Below are positions 1-13,500 of a stretch of 64,000 nt of DNA, in pieces. The stretch's first letter is position 1, and every line of letters starts with the position of its first letter. The stretch covers positions 10,392,501 through 10,456,500 of the forward strand of contig CM032802.1 in assembly GCA_019155185.1 (NCBI GenBank), written 5' to 3'. Made by a program: the position numbers and the translations under genes. The notes under the pieces are model-generated. The model searched no databases. It saw nothing but the letters and a program-made list of their open reading frames with translations, and was not told where the DNA came from. This stretch comes from Beaufortia kweichowensis. Lineage: Eukaryota; Chordata; Actinopteri; Cypriniformes; Gastromyzontidae.

Positions 1-1679
1 TATTTACAAGACTGAAGCACCACCTCCACGTTTACTCTAAGGATGATGAAATAAAAAGCAGTGTGAAAAGTCTTTAAAAGTGAAGGGCAGAGACATCTCA
101 TGTGAGTATGCAGGATATGTGTGTGTGTGTTTGTTTGTACGTGGTGTAACAGAAAAAATAACTTAGGAGAGTTTGGAGCTGCAGGGAACCCGGTCTGTTA
201 AGAGTTTTCCACTTAACCCAAACAGATGTTGAGTCAACCGTTTGTGTGTGTGTTTGTGTCTACATAATATGACCTCGGACAGATTGCAACACAAAACATT
301 TTTGTGCTGATGAAGCTCCCTTGAAATAGAATTTGTTGTTGCGGTGAAACCCCGCCTCCGTTTCACATATACCCAAACACAGGGTAACAACACACACACC
401 TGACCAATCGTTCTGCTCTCTTTCTCTGCCTCTCGTCTCATAACCTCTTCTGTGTTTGCTGAGGAATATGGAAAATAAATGTCAGCGATCTCTCATTCCT
501 CTCCTCTCTACACATTGAGCTCCTGTGACAGACATTTAGTAGCTCTGCTATGGCTGCAATTGAAAACTGAATGAATAACGAGGGTTTAAGTGATTTTTTC
601 TCTCTTGCTCCTCTCTTGTTTTAGAAAAACACCCGTAGGACAAGATAGCACCTGAATTTTCATTCTCCCATAGCAACAACAGCCATTGTATAGTCTTTTA
701 AGTTTCTACTATAGTTGTGCTCAGTGAAACCTTGTGTTAATGTATAATTTCCTCAGGCTGCTTTGTTGTCATTATAGTTTAGGGTGAACAGAAACACAGT
801 ACTGTAGAACTTGTAACTGATGTTAACGATTGCATAACCTTTCTGAAGGTTAATGATGCTTCACATGCTCTCGGCTCTCATGGTGAAGCTATAAGAAAAC
901 TTAAGACTGTAACCAAAATGTTCATCACTTTTAATTTCGCAAAGGTTAAAACTAAAAAAGCTAAAAAATACAATATAAATTTGCCAGTACTATATATCTA
1001 GATGTTGGTAATTCAATACTTCTTACTAAACATTACACCGTATAGATTACACATAATGCAATTTCAAAAATGAAACAGTATATGAAACATCATGATATTA
1101 TGTAACTATACTATAAATGTTTCAAACAGTAATAGGCTGCATTGTTGTCACATGACTTCATCTTTTCTTTGATTTAATTTTGACAAAATATTTTAAATAT
1201 TTAAAATGGCTGTAAGTTTGTGTGCTTTGTGATATACTTCACATTATTTATATTGTAAATATTTAGTGTGTAATAAAAATAAACATCCTATATACTTCAG
1301 AAAAAGTAAACATAGTACTGTATGTTATGCAAGTCCAAACACAGCCTCGCAATCTTAAAAAAATTTTTTATCACAGATTTAATATTGTCAAAGTATACGT
1401 TGTTTTGGTAGATTAATTACCATTTGAATTATCATTGTTTAATACAAATATTATGGTTAAACAATGGTTACTATCATACAGCATTGTTAGTTTAGTAAAA
1501 CCATGAAAGTTTGCCATAAAACCATAGCTTTCTTAAGCGAACCTTAAACAGACAGTCCAGTTGGTCACAGGAACTTTTGAGATGTTACAGAACATATCTA
1601 TGAATAGCGTGAGAGCAAAGGGTTATACAGACGTCTCACTGTGGGCAGTTTTTTTGTGAATTGGTAAAATACAGGATGG
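1..1679. other. gene-free AT-rich stretch
   Basis: I see no supported gene or exon here. The sequence is AT-rich with short TG runs near 118-130 and 243-256. One minus-strand open frame of 92 codons (163-441) has a cysteine- and arginine-rich translation without domain character and no splice support. Nothing resembles a known repeat family that I can name. Confidence 0.6.
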
Positions 1680-1885
1680 GGAGGTGTTGAGGAGAGATTT
1701 GAGGGATTTCAGCTTAGCTTTGGTGGGGCACGGAGTCGATTTCTCGGCAGGAGGAGGCAGTAATTGCTCGCGGGGCTTTAATGAGTCCGGAGGGCCTGAA
1801 GAACAGCTCTTCATCCAAGAGCCAGACAGGTGGTCCGCTCAGCCTAATAGGGAAGGGACTGGCCCCTGATGTGACATCAAACTCA
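1680..1885. other. candidate conserved non-coding block
   Basis: This block is clearly richer in G and C and higher in sequence complexity than its AT-rich flanks. It contains homeodomain-type cores (TAATTGC and TTTAATGAG). Open frames of 61-73 codons run in more than one frame and on both strands, which argues against a specific coding exon and for lack of stops due to composition. I infer a candidate regulatory element only from composition; conservation was not tested. Confidence 0.25.
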
Positions 1886-3335
1886 GCCTCTCACACCTGC
1901 CACCTTTGTGTGTGTGCATGTGCGCCTTTAAACATCAGAAAGAACAAACAAAATGGTAAGAGGGAGAGAGAGAGAGAAAGAAAACATTCAGTACTTTTGT
2001 AATAATTCCCCATCAACTAACCTATTTGACAGTTAGACAAGCATGTATAGAATGCTATATAAATTCTCTCTGAACGGTCAATAGATACAATTTTACAGAC
2101 TTGACTTGTTGGCCCAACAGTCAGTCAACTGATATAGCTGTAAGTCTCAATGTAGCCGGCACATTATTATGTATTGTTCGTCAATTAATACAACATTTTA
2201 CAGAATTAAATTATTCTCAAGCATCTTATCATTATTGACTTTGTTCAGCACACTGTATTTAACGGTCCCTGTGGCTCCGCAGCTTAATGATGCTCTGAAA
2301 TGTGAGCATAACTGATGTTGTTGGTGGCGCTCATTACCGGAGATCACTGTTAAGCAGGCAGGCTTCTCTCTTGTGGAATGTACACCTCTGCAGAGCAATG
2401 GAAGTAGGGCGTGACGTTAACAAATGTCACTAATGCATGATGACAGACACCAGAGTATTACTCAGAATCTACAATTACACACGAATCAGAATATAGAAAC
2501 ATGAAAAAATTACACGACAGCCATTTGTTTTTGTATCTATTTTTATTAATTTCTATAGTTTTTTACTGGGATAATGATATTAAAGGCATTATTTACTGTT
2601 TACCTCATGATAAACGCTCTCCACAATGCAGGTGATTAATGATTTTACTAACCTTGTGGAGACTTCTTGGTTCACCAGCTACACCAACATAAAACAGCAT
2701 GGAAATTTATGTTGGTCTGAGCTTTTTCCAGTTAACTTTAGTCTCAGATGTTTCTCCTAATATTGCTAAAATGAGACACTTTTTACAAGAGAATAGAACT
2801 GTAAAATTGATAAAAAAAATAGATAAATAGGTCAAATTATCTAGAACTGGATAAATCTATGAGAAATGTTTGAGTTCATAATGAAATGTTCTGATATTGA
2901 CTTTTGCTTGCAGACCTGACAAATCTGATATCAGTTTGTGAGATTTGATTGTTGAGACATTAGTGAAATGTAGTGACATTTCTGGGTCTTTTTCTCATGA
3001 GAAATATCTGAGATGCAGGAGATTTGAATGTTAGCGTATGTTCTCATTTTAATCTCGTTCATGTGTGGGCAAAATTACATATTTAGCAATTAAAAAATAA
3101 AATTGTATTATGAAACTTATGAAAAATTAAGATTTCGTTTTCAGGAAGGTATGTAAATATCTTAAAAAGTATACAGTTTATCTATATACTAAATTGCTAA
3201 TTTACAATTACAATAACATACGTGTATGTATATACACACTATAGATATATAAATTAAAAACAGGACTGCTGATGATTTATACCCACTGTCTCATTGTATC
3301 CAACAAAGCTTTGGTTTCTTTGTGATTCTGCACAC
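1886..3335. other. gene-free stretch
   Basis: No exon is supported. A short GA-rich run lies at about 1961-1985. A more complex block at about 2230-2420 stands out against the AT-rich surroundings and could be another regulatory element. From 2800 to 3280 the sequence is very AT-rich and shows nothing recognisable. Confidence 0.5.
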
Positions 3336-3339
3336 CCCA

Positions 3340-3720
3340 GTGAAGCGGTCTGTGTGTGTGTGTGTGAGAAGCCCTCTGCAGGAGCGCCGGGTTCATCTCC
3401 GTCAGACCCAGCCGTCCCGCTCCCACCGAGAGCCCGTTCAACAGATGGCGTTGTAGCTTTGCCCTACAGGAGTGGCCTTCTCTCTTCCCCGAAAACCCGG
3501 CACTTCACCCCGTCCGAGCTCAGCCCCCCGCCGCACGCCTTAATTACTGCCGCCGCTCCCGCTCTGCGCCCAGTTCTCCCAGAGAGCCACGTGGTCGGGC
3601 GAGGGTACGTTGGGGAGTGACTCAGCTTAGCTTGGAGCAGTTGCTGAGATGGTGGTGGGGGGAGCTGCAATCTGGAGCGAGACTTTGCTCTCGCTGCGCA
3701 GGAGTGTTACGCTTAGGACT
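3340..3720. promoter_or_regulatory. CpG-rich block, candidate promoter or enhancer
   Basis: About 380 bp are far richer in G, C and CpG than the surroundings. Visible sites include an E-box CACGTG at about 3589, a TGACTCAGC AP-1/Maf-like site at about 3618 and a TTAATTA homeodomain core at about 3540. Open frames on both strands (108 and 68 codons) are explained by high GC rather than coding. No TATA box or downstream exon with a start codon can be assigned, so whether it is a promoter or a distal enhancer is unresolved. Confidence 0.35.
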
Positions 3721-6479
3721 GAGGTAAACAAACAAAGCCACCTGCGGAGAGAGAGAGGTGTATGAATGAGTATGGTATAGACTGTATACACACACTCACG
3801 TCTTTCACTATATAGTACATAGACACCTATTTGGGAAAGTAAACAAACACACAAACAGATAAATAAATAAAATGTACAGCAGCGGGTGTAGGTTTGTATG
3901 GTGCTGAATGAGGTGCGTGGAGCTTAAGACAGAACAGATGGAGCAGCTGGAGTGACATACAGAGGCTCAGGAATGGGTGGAGCACAGCAGTCGGCATTTT
4001 CTGATTGGCTGCAGTTTTTGGTATTAAAATGTAAATATTTTTCAGCAGGAATTATCCCACATGCCCTTAAAACTCACTCGTAGATATATCTTGTGTAGTT
4101 ACCTGGTGAAGTTCTGTGCGTCTGTCTGTGTGCGTGGGTGCTTGGCTAATGAGCGTCTGGATGGCCCTGGATTGCTGCAGATATGTGTGTATGTGTTGGG
4201 ATGGGCGCAGGAGGTAGGGTTAGGCTAAATGAGCCACATTAATAACCTGTGTCAGCAGGTCTAGAGAGCAAAAGTGCTCAGGATGACCGGGGAAGCAGAT
4301 GAGGGAAGAAAAAGGGCCTCACAGGCATCACTTTTAGTATTTATGAGAGAGACTTTAAGCTGAAATCGATAAGTAACAATCGGAGAAAAGGGCATATTTA
4401 AACAATAAAACATTTAAAAGAAATTTAACATTTAAAACAACATCTGGGGAGTATATAAATATTAATATTGATCCTGCTCTGTGTTTTTGTATAAACAAAT
4501 GGAATCTGAAATAAAGCCTACTAATGTCATTTACTTCAATACTAGATTACATCCACTAGAAAGTGAACAGAAAAATCTGTATTAAAATGTTATTTTAAGT
4601 TAATTTTCCAGCTTGATATTTCACAGTTGTTCTAACACAATTTTGAATTTTGGACTGTATTGCATTGTGTTTTTACATCTAACATACAACAATCATGTCT
4701 GTAAAATGAACGGATAATGTCCTGGCAGAAAATTACCAGTAAAACTTTACCAGTAAAATTACCAGTAAAACTTTGTTTACTGACAGCCTTTGAAAAATTA
4801 GAATCACATTAGCATTGCATGAAAACGCTAAAAAGTTCTGTGATAACATAAAAACAGTTAATTTTAATCAGGTAAGAACTTACATGACACATGAGACAAA
4901 CATCCCATAGCAAATCATTACAGTAACCGCCATTTTAATAAACTGTAATGCACATGGCTTTCTCCAGGTACAGTATATAGTAGACCTCCTTGAGTTAAAC
5001 GTGTAATCACTGGTTGAAATTGGCTGTAAGTACAGCAATGACTTATCAATCACATGTGTTTGCAGTTTTATCATGTTGGAAAGTTCATACAGTGATTATT
5101 TCCTTTGAAAGCCTGTGATGATGAAAACAGCAACGTTGATGAAGATTATGAGTGTGCGTTTGTGAGCATTAATGATTTTGATAAATTTAGCACTAATGAC
5201 TCAGTGTGCGGATGTAAGACCCACTTCTGTCTGCAGGGGTGAGCCCATCACAATTATTCTTGCATATGTGTGTGAGAATATAAGCGCCAAAAATAAACTG
5301 AAGAAAATGAAGACGACCTATAGTGTTGCAGCAAAACACTTCAGTAAAACACCCCCCACTTAACTTCTGCTTTACACACTTTCTGGCTCTTTCTAATTGC
5401 CCTTTTTAATTGTTAATTTCTTCCATGAATTAACACTTTTTAAATGCCACTATAGCGTAGTACTTGCAATGTATATTTTTATATCAGGTGCTTTTTGAAA
5501 CTGCAATAACTTTTGCCGTGGTACCAGGAAGAAATGATATAATTAGATGTAATTTAGAATATAATTATAAAAAGAATATATTCTTCAAAAGAATATAATA
5601 ATAAATAAACATCATTTACCTGCTTTATGTAGTTTGTATGACCTAGAAATTATATAAAATGATGACAATAGAATTGGAGTTTAACAATAATAAGACATTA
5701 GGATGCCATTACAGATTTTTCAATTTCTCTGTTTACTAAATAGGGATATTTGGGAAAGGCATTAGAAAGGACCTGTGGTTTTGGTGCTTGTGGAGATTTG
5801 TAAACCGCTCTTGAAAACAGACAGTATTTCCAATAACTTTAGACATTACTATGTAAGATAACCACAAAGTCTCAAAAGTGTTTTTTGTTTACAAACTCCT
5901 TTACCACTAATTAATTTACCAGCAAAGTAATTCATTTCAGCATCTATAGTATCTATTTTAAGCTGCTTTTAATACAAGGCCAGAGATTATTTAAAACATA
6001 CAACAAAATTCAAAGTAAACAATTCCCAATGATAATATTTATACTGCAAAAACCATTTTTGTTCAGAAATAACAGAAAAAAGTAATAGTAAGTTGCTGTA
6101 CAGATTTATAGATTATAATTAGTGATTTAGTTTTGTTTTATCTTTGATGAGAACATTATCTGGTCATGCTTTATAGTTCACAAACAGCAGGTATAAGGGG
6201 CCAGAACCAGACTTATCTTGATGTTAAAGCACCAAAGGTTCGAGGTACAGACACTAGTACCCCGTTGGAGGAACAGGGGTAAGGGTTCGCCTTCTTAACT
6301 TTCTGTTTCTCTGATCACTGGGCTTTCTACATGAAGGGAGGGCTTTTAGAGAGCCAGTGTCAGAGTAAGTGGAGGGGTTGGATTCAGAGCTCACCTTGAT
6401 ATCCACCTTTGATGTGTGATGCACCTGTGCACACCCAGCTGTATAGCTGAGGAAGGATATGATGTTCAGCTCTGGCAGA
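3721..6479. other. gene-free stretch with mixed composition
   Basis: No exon is supported between the CpG-rich block and the exon cluster that starts at 6480. Two higher-complexity blocks, about 3900-4070 (with an inverted CCAAT box, CTGATTGGCTG) and about 4090-4330, are candidate regulatory elements by composition only. From 4340 to 6180 the sequence is AT-rich and holds nothing I can name. An open frame on the minus strand running down to 6254 continues from the exon at 6480-6529 in a different phase. Confidence 0.45.
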
Positions 6480-6529
6480 TCAACATCTGTCTTCTGAGTT
6501 ATGGGGTGGAACAGCTTGCCGAGGGAAAG
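6480..6529 (-). CDS. terminal exon of the unrecognised gene
   Basis: After an acceptor ending TATCTCAG, the phase inherited from exon 4 reads 15 codons and stops at TGA (6480-6482). The other phase of the same exon is open for about 92 codons, down to a stop at 6254-6256. It includes LGKLFHPITQKTDVDLPEL and a perfect internal donor AAG/GTGAGC at about 6395. If the upstream splicing differs from my model, the true C-terminus may be this longer basic tail. I cannot choose between them without transcript data. Confidence 0.25.
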
Positions 6530-6597
6530 CTGAGATATAAATATAACACGCATTAAACAAAAACATACATGCATGGCCGAGAATAAGAATTACAAAC

Positions 6598-6651
6598 CTG
6601 AAGGATGTTTCGACAAGAAGAGGGTCAAGTGCCTCTGGAAGTGCAGATCCC
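6598..6651 (-). CDS. exon 4 of the unrecognised gene
   Basis: A 54-nt segment sits between an acceptor (AACATCTAAG) and a CAG/GTTTGT donor. It is phase 1 at both ends, so it would add exactly 18 codons and can be skipped without a frameshift. The read is DLHFQRHLTLFLSKHPS. A second frame across the same bases is also open, so the assignment depends on exon 3 being right. Confidence 0.28.
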
Positions 6652-6735
6652 CTTAGATGTTTAGAAACTGAATGAATCCATTGTGCTAATTAACCTGAAG
6701 CTATAGCGGTTCGCATAGTATGCGGGGGTCCTCAC

Positions 6736-6921
6736 CTAGATATGCGTAGAGGTCAGTATGGACGTAGCGGATGGGATTCATTTGCATTCCTCTCAAGCGT
6801 GCGTGTCTGACCACAGTCAAGGCACTGAACAGAAGCACTTGCGAGTATATTTCTAGAAACTCTCTTAACCCATCGTTCTGTCTTTTCGGGCTCGGTTCTC
6901 CTTCATAACCACATTCTGAAC
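6736..6921 (-). CDS. exon 3 of the unrecognised gene
   Basis: The segment of 186 nt starts after a weak acceptor (GAACGCAG, poor pyrimidine tract) and ends at a GTGAGG donor. In the phase set by exon 2 it is open for 61 codons, including LREFLEIYSQVLLFSALTVV and NPIRYVHTDLYAYL. The same frame opens upstream with an ATG at 6964 and an MGNSKS start, which would suit N-myristoylation; a separate short transcript starting there is an alternative. The weak acceptor is the poorest part of this gene model. Confidence 0.35.
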
Positions 6922-7139
6922 CTGCGTTCTCTCTTGATGGTGACTGAGATTTGCTATTCCCCATGTCGTGAGTTCAGTCAAGCTAAAGAAATGAAATAAA
7001 GCCCTCGCCAAACATCTCAGCTCCCGATAACAACTGTACCACATCAGGAGGGGGGGCGGGAAGATAAATGAAAGAAAAATGAAAGTGGAATAGAGCGAGT
7101 CAGAGCGCAATAAAAAGCCTGAAGCAGTCGTGTTCTTAC

Positions 7140-7272
7140 GCACATGTGCTGTGAATGGCAGCTGTTTGTAGCAGATAATATCCTCGGGCGGGGTAAGACC
7201 CAAAAGTACATAAAACAAACAGCGAAATGATATGTTTATGTCTCTCCCAGCAGCAATATCTATTGGAACACC
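7140..7272 (-). CDS. exon 2 of the unrecognised gene
   Basis: This 133-nt segment follows a good acceptor (TCTTTTATAG) and ends at a GTAAGA donor. It reads 44 codons plus one base, phase 0 in and phase 1 out, in register with both neighbours. Residues include GVPIDIAAGRDINISFRC followed by a hydrophobic run and GLTPPEDIICYKQLPFT. The intron to the upstream exon is 92 nt, a normal small size for fish. The protein-like composition and correct phase are the only evidence; no family is recognised. Confidence 0.4.
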
Positions 7273-7364
7273 CTATAAAAGACCAGTGTATTTCCAGTCT
7301 CAAGATAAGATTAAGATGAAAAGGTAAACAACAATGTATTTGTTTATACGTATATTGGACTTAC

Positions 7365-7518
7365 CAAAACGAAGTGCACTTTAAAAAAGGGAGCAAACTT
7401 GTATAAAGTGATATAATAAAAGCAGTCTCTGGGCCATATGGTGTCTGCCAGTTTTAACTGTGCTTCTCTGAACGTCAGGAGAGCCAAAATAACATTAATT
7501 TTGTTGGTATGAGATGAG
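7365..7518 (-). CDS. exon 1 seen of an unrecognised multi-exon gene (partial)
   Basis: First visible exon of a predicted five-exon minus-strand gene that I do not recognise. It runs from an acceptor ending GTGCACAG to a strong donor (GTAAGTCC). It is 154 nt, one base completing an earlier codon plus 51 open codons. The translation includes ALLTFREAQLKLAD and FYYITLYKFAPFFKVHF, a mix of charged and aromatic residues like a folded protein. It ends in phase 0, matching the start of the next exon. At least one 5' exon with the start codon must lie at higher coordinates; I could not locate it. No known domain is assigned. It could be a chance run of open frame or a decayed gene. Confidence 0.35.
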
Positions 7519-10500
7519 CTGTGCACGGAAATCACGCTCTCATTTCGTTAATAGCAAATGGCGTCGTTCGTGAACGACAGACTGCCTGTTTATTAAAGCT
7601 ACATTATGAAGTTAGCTATCTTGAGCTGGTGGGGAGAGGAAGACACTGGGGAGAGGTCTGTCATGGTGTACGTGATAGATCCAGTGCCACAGTCCAGCAC
7701 ACCTGTTTATGTGAGTGGGGGGCTGAGAGAGGGATGGAGTTTGTCGGAGGTATGAAGAGTGTCTTACATTTGACATAATACATTCCTCGAACCTGAAAAC
7801 TGTTTGCGTATGAGATCATTGCATACACTTAAAAGTGTAGTTTCAATCCAACAGCTTTATCAAACGATTATTGATGACTGGCCACTAATCATTGTTTTCA
7901 AACAGGTGACCCTTATCAGGAATAAACTTTTAAATTACTTACATATATTTGTTTGTGCATATTACTGTAGGTTTAGATACATATTAGATACAAAATGACA
8001 CGCAATGGTGCCATTATTTGCCTTCATGTTGTTCCCAACTTGCTGATTTTCTTTTGTCTGTGAAATATAAAAGAAAGGTTTGTTAATATTCAGTTTTCAA
8101 GTTTTTTGTCTCTGGTGACTATACTGTACATTTGTCGTTTATTAAACAGCACCATAAACATTAAAAAAGTTTTTTTTAAAAGAGATCCATATAAGGTTGG
8201 AATGATATGAAAGTGAGAAATGATGACATTCATTTTAAATAAACTTCTCCTCCAGAATGTCTAAAGTAATGTTTTTTCAAGTCTATGAATTGGACATTTT
8301 GTTCAATATTTAAGATTTATAGAAGACAGAGACTAAGCAAGAGATTTGCTGTTGACATTTTTCTCATACTGTATCTCTCTTACTCCATTTTCTGTCCCCT
8401 TATACATACAACTTCTTCTTTCCTATTCTTCCAGCCAATAAGGGTGATGTTTCGACACCAGCTTTACAATGAGGGTGATATATTGACATGAAAAACCCCA
8501 CCTCTCCAACTCTTTGTCCCACTGCACCAAACCTTGTCTCTCTTCTCAGTATGCTCTTTTCCACTGGCTATCATGGTCTTTAATAAATGGCTTTAATTTA
8601 CAGCAGAGACCTTCTTGTGTGTGTGGGTATAGCACTGCTTCCTGTGCTCCCATGCTCCACCTGTTTATCTCTCTTTGCCTGGTTGAGGAACCCATGCGCT
8701 TTACAATATCCTATCATCAATCACATCTTCATACACATGCACACACAAGAGAACACATGTTCCTGCACAATATGCTGCTATAAAATATGGTATACAATCG
8801 ATCTTGTTATTATCACACTAAATTTGCTAAATGCTATTCCACAATATAATCTTTAACAAAACAGCATATTATTCATGCAAATTAAATCAAAATGACTATA
8901 ATAACCCATTCAAGTTCATGGTGATGGTGATTTTGTTTAATTCTTCTCCTTAGATATTTTTTCCAGAGAAAAAGCTTTAGAAGTCTAAACAATATATCTG
9001 TGTTAAATAGCTTACTATATAAATTAGTATAAAATTTCAATATAAACTTTCTCACAATTCTCTCAAAACCAATGATTTTAGCAATGTTATCCACATTTTA
9101 TAGCTGTAAGTATCATTTGTGAAAGTTTATTTCTCTTGTATGTGTAATTGTATGGAGAAACAATTGAGATGAAAAAACAACTGAGAACACCATTAAAAAC
9201 TACAATCTTTGCTAGGACTTTGTTGGAAGTTACTTTGGTACAAAAGTATGTAAATTGTACATACAGAATAGTAAATTAAATGTCTAGAATGTGATATGAG
9301 AAATTATGTATGAAAGCCACCTTAAATTAAACAACATGATTCTCTCGACTCTTTCTGAAAGTCTGGCACAGCTGAAATCCACTTTACAAACACTTTTTGT
9401 ACAAGTGAATGCAATGCATGGCCTTCAGAGGTGGCAGTATTTTATCTGTGTTGGGGTGACAGGGAGTTTTAATTGACACAGCTGAAACGTTTCAGCCCCA
9501 CTGGAGCACAAACAATAACCACAATAAAGACAGAGTGAGCCATAAAGAAAGACCTTGTTTTCTTTGATCATTCTATTCCCTGGGTGTGGCGCCAACACTG
9601 TGCAATAATGCAATAACTTAGATCTCACAAACACACACACATACCGACACCTGTGTCTGTAGCCCTGAATGACACATGGAAAAATATTCATGTCCCCGTC
9701 TCCTTTAATAAAAAATGAAAAAAGTCAGATAGACAGGATTTTAAAATATCCAACAGCTCATAATGGATATTTTACCTTTAGTGTACAGTACCGCACACAT
9801 CTTATGCATATGCAGTTTAAGCTTGATTAAATCTTTCTCTGAATGTATTGAGAAAACTCAGGACAAGGTCAGAGCTCTTCTCACGTTGCGTGCATGAGAC
9901 ATGTGCTTGGGTGTGTGTGTGTGTTGTGCGAGGGAGGGTTGTGTGTAGGAGTGTGCTATTCTACTGGCCTGGGTGAAAAAAAGGCCTGACTATACAGTAT
10001 TGTGGGCACTCCAAGGACATAAACAGAATAGCTTTTATATAAACTTTCCATTGACATTTCTGTCAGATGTCTTCTCTCGAAACACTTAAAATCCGAAAAA
10101 TTTGGAAAAATTGTAACTGGCTATTGAAAGAGTGAGCCACATGATTGAGACGTGAAAGAATGCAGAGAATGTGAATAATATATTTAAAAAAAAAAAAAAA
10201 AAATCACAATTAAAGGAAGAAAAACCCTGCTATCATTCTAGCATTTGACTTTTTTGTTTACTGTGAAACACAGAATATGATTTTTTTGAAAATATTTTCT
10301 TTTCATTCTTTATAATATTTGCAAATCAGGCTTGGGGATGTAATGAAAAAATACAAGCGATTCTGGGAACAAACCTTATTGTACAGATAAAGGGGCCTTT
10401 TGTTTTCCATAAAAGAAGGTCATTCCTGTTTTAAACAACACAATAATTGACGTGACTATTCCTTTAATGCTGCATACCAATACTAAACAAAAAAACACCA

Positions 10501-13500
10501 CTTTCTCCTTGTCCAACACAGATTTCACACTTCTTTTTTTCCAGATGACGCGCTCTCTCTTCCCCACTTTTCTATACCCTAAAAAAGCAAGCCCACACTT
10601 TGCAAACACACCTCTTTCTTTAAATGCCTGCCAGCATTTCTTCTATCAAGTCCACCCAGATCTAGCAAACACCCACACGTTCTCCTTACACCTGCTGGAA
10701 ACTTCTAAGAAGCTGGCCGCGCTTCGCCTTTTCTGATTCGACCCCATTACTTCACGCTTTCCTTCATGTTTGATGCCAAACTAACGCTTACCGCACAATA
10801 ACAACACGGTTTCCTGCGTCTGACAACGGCAAAGCCGCAAACGCGCAGAACCTGCCAAGGGAACAACAGATAGATCCGCATCATTAATATTTGACTAATA
10901 TGACAGTCGAGCATGATGTGAATGCATCACTTTTAATGAGAGTAGACAAAAGCATATGTACAGAACAAAGAGCTGTGAAAGATGAAGAAAGAGGTTTCGC
11001 TTGAGTATGCGTGTGTTATGAGATGATACACATGTGTTTGGGGAAATGATACAAAAATACAAAGAAATGACATTGCCCACAGCTGATAGAGCAGGTATTT
11101 TGTAAGATCACAAACTCCTGCGGCAATTCACTAAACAGTTGTGCCACTCTGGTGTGCAAGCACAAAAACTTCAGTAAGTAAGACAAAAGAACAATAAAAC
11201 AAAATCTAATTTAAATTGACAGCTAAATGCTTGCCGAAAAATAACATTTTAGCTCCATCTAGCTTCATGAGAAACTATAACAAATAAGAATGAGAGAATT
11301 TCACCACAGATTGCATTTCAAACCACCAAGTACATCATTTTTGGTTAAGATAAACATTCAGGATCCATCAATAATTTTCTATATTTGCAGATTAAAATGT
11401 CTACTTGATAATGAATCTATTGATTTATATTTAGCATAAAGTTACATGATATAACAGCTTCAATTTTTGTTTCTTTACATTCTATGTATATGTATCCGTA
11501 CAGCAAAGACCTCTTAGATGTGTCTTTTGGGACAAGAAGAAACACAAGATGTATGTGTATATATTGTAGAGTACATCATTAGGGACACAACTTTAGTGAA
11601 CTCCCCCATCAGTTTTTCAAAGATTAAGATTCACCTGTCTTTCATTTTTCTGCTGTTCACCAGAAACACACAGACATCCAGCAGAGAGACCGTCTGGCTG
11701 CTTTAACACTCTCTTCACATCACTCTTTAAATACATGATATCACAACCCACCTTCCCTAAACGACAATGACCTCTAATTGCAACCCCACCCTTTCCTTTA
11801 ACTTCCTGTACAAACACAAACATATCTTTTCACACACACTTGCGCTGCCCTAAAATCACCTTGATGTTCTCTCTGAGCTTGTCTGCAGGTATGGGATGTG
11901 TCGACTAGGTGAGTACGGAGCACACTTAAGGACAAGTGCAAGACACAAATCACACTCCAAATGTCTTCTAAACGTCGGTGTAGAGCATAGATTAGGTCAT
12001 AGACCTTTACGCACCCTCATGCATAATGAGATAATTTACTGTAAGCTGATTTCTATCTGGAAAAATGTCCCACATTTGGAAATAAGCCACATTTCTATTG
12101 TTGTGACCTGATAACAACAGTGACTCACTAATGGTAAATACTTATCTAAATCCATTTACTTTAGATTACATGACAATATTTTTACAGTACAGTATATCTA
12201 AAAGCTAAAGCTTGCAGCCTGCAGAGACACATTACAGACGGCACGAAACGGCGCACACACACCTTATTCAGTGGTGACAGTGGTGAAGCATTAAGGAGTT
12301 ACACATTTTTTGCAGAAAGCGGCCATCAGTTAATGGGTCACCTGTGATATATCTTCATCTGGGAGCAGTGGGCCGTGTGGAGGAAAAATCCCCCTAGGAC
12401 TGGAGATATAGGAGGCCTGTCACACGGTCAGGGTCAAAACATACTGCAAAATAAAGAGGAAAATACCCCTAATCCATCAGAACACCTTTTCTACTTAGAC
12501 AGAGAGAGAGAGAGACAGAGAGCAAGGAAGAGACCGTGCAAGAGAACGGTGTGAAGGAAGTTAATGAGCAATATAGCGAATATGTCATCCGATGAGATTA
12601 ACTAAATTTATATCATTTTAAAAAATGATTGCTGACTTGCATTAACAAATCATATACTGTATTCCATACAATTATTATAACGGGGAAGAATGGGACTAGT
12701 TGTCACATTTTAAACAATGATTTTTTTTCCTGCCTAGGTTAATTTTTCATAAGACATTAAGGTACATACACTAAAGTCTTTTCTGAAAAAGAAACATCTC
12801 TAACCCTATTGCACACATATTATAAGCCTTAAAGCTAGATTAAGTAAAACAATTATGAAACAAACTAATTTGTGTAATTGAACAAATGACTCAAAACTTT
12901 AGAGCCAATTTCCCTTTAACTTAGTACAAAACAACAATTTCTTAATGATACAACATAATGTTACAGCATAAGCAAAATTAAAACATTCACTCTAAATAGA
13001 AATTCACTTTGCACTAATAAGTAGCAAACAGAATTTTGCTGAAACCTTCTCAAGACAAATACCTTTAAAAAAAATCTCATCTCATCCAAGATATTTTCTC
13101 TTCCTCTTAAATATGACCACATAATAAAGCGTTATGAACACTCTGTAATGTCATAACAAATAGGATCAGAAACAGCTCGAAAACCCCAAACAGCACAGCC
13201 TAGCATATGATCCCCACAATGAAGGACATGAATGAATCCATTAACAGAAGAACATCTGCACACACCAATAAAATGAAGCGATGAGAAGGTAGGGATGTGC
13301 GGTATTGTTGTGCTCCCCAGCTCAGACAAGGAAGGCTGGCAGAATGTCTATTTTACAGAGAGAACAGAAACCTGCCCTGTATTGACATAAAGGAGACTGG
13401 AGAGTTTTCCCAGCAAATTGAAATTCAATTCTAATCTGGCTCTGAATTATTTGCTTTTCGCTGTATTGTATGAGGACAGGCTGCATCTCAGGATGAGGGA

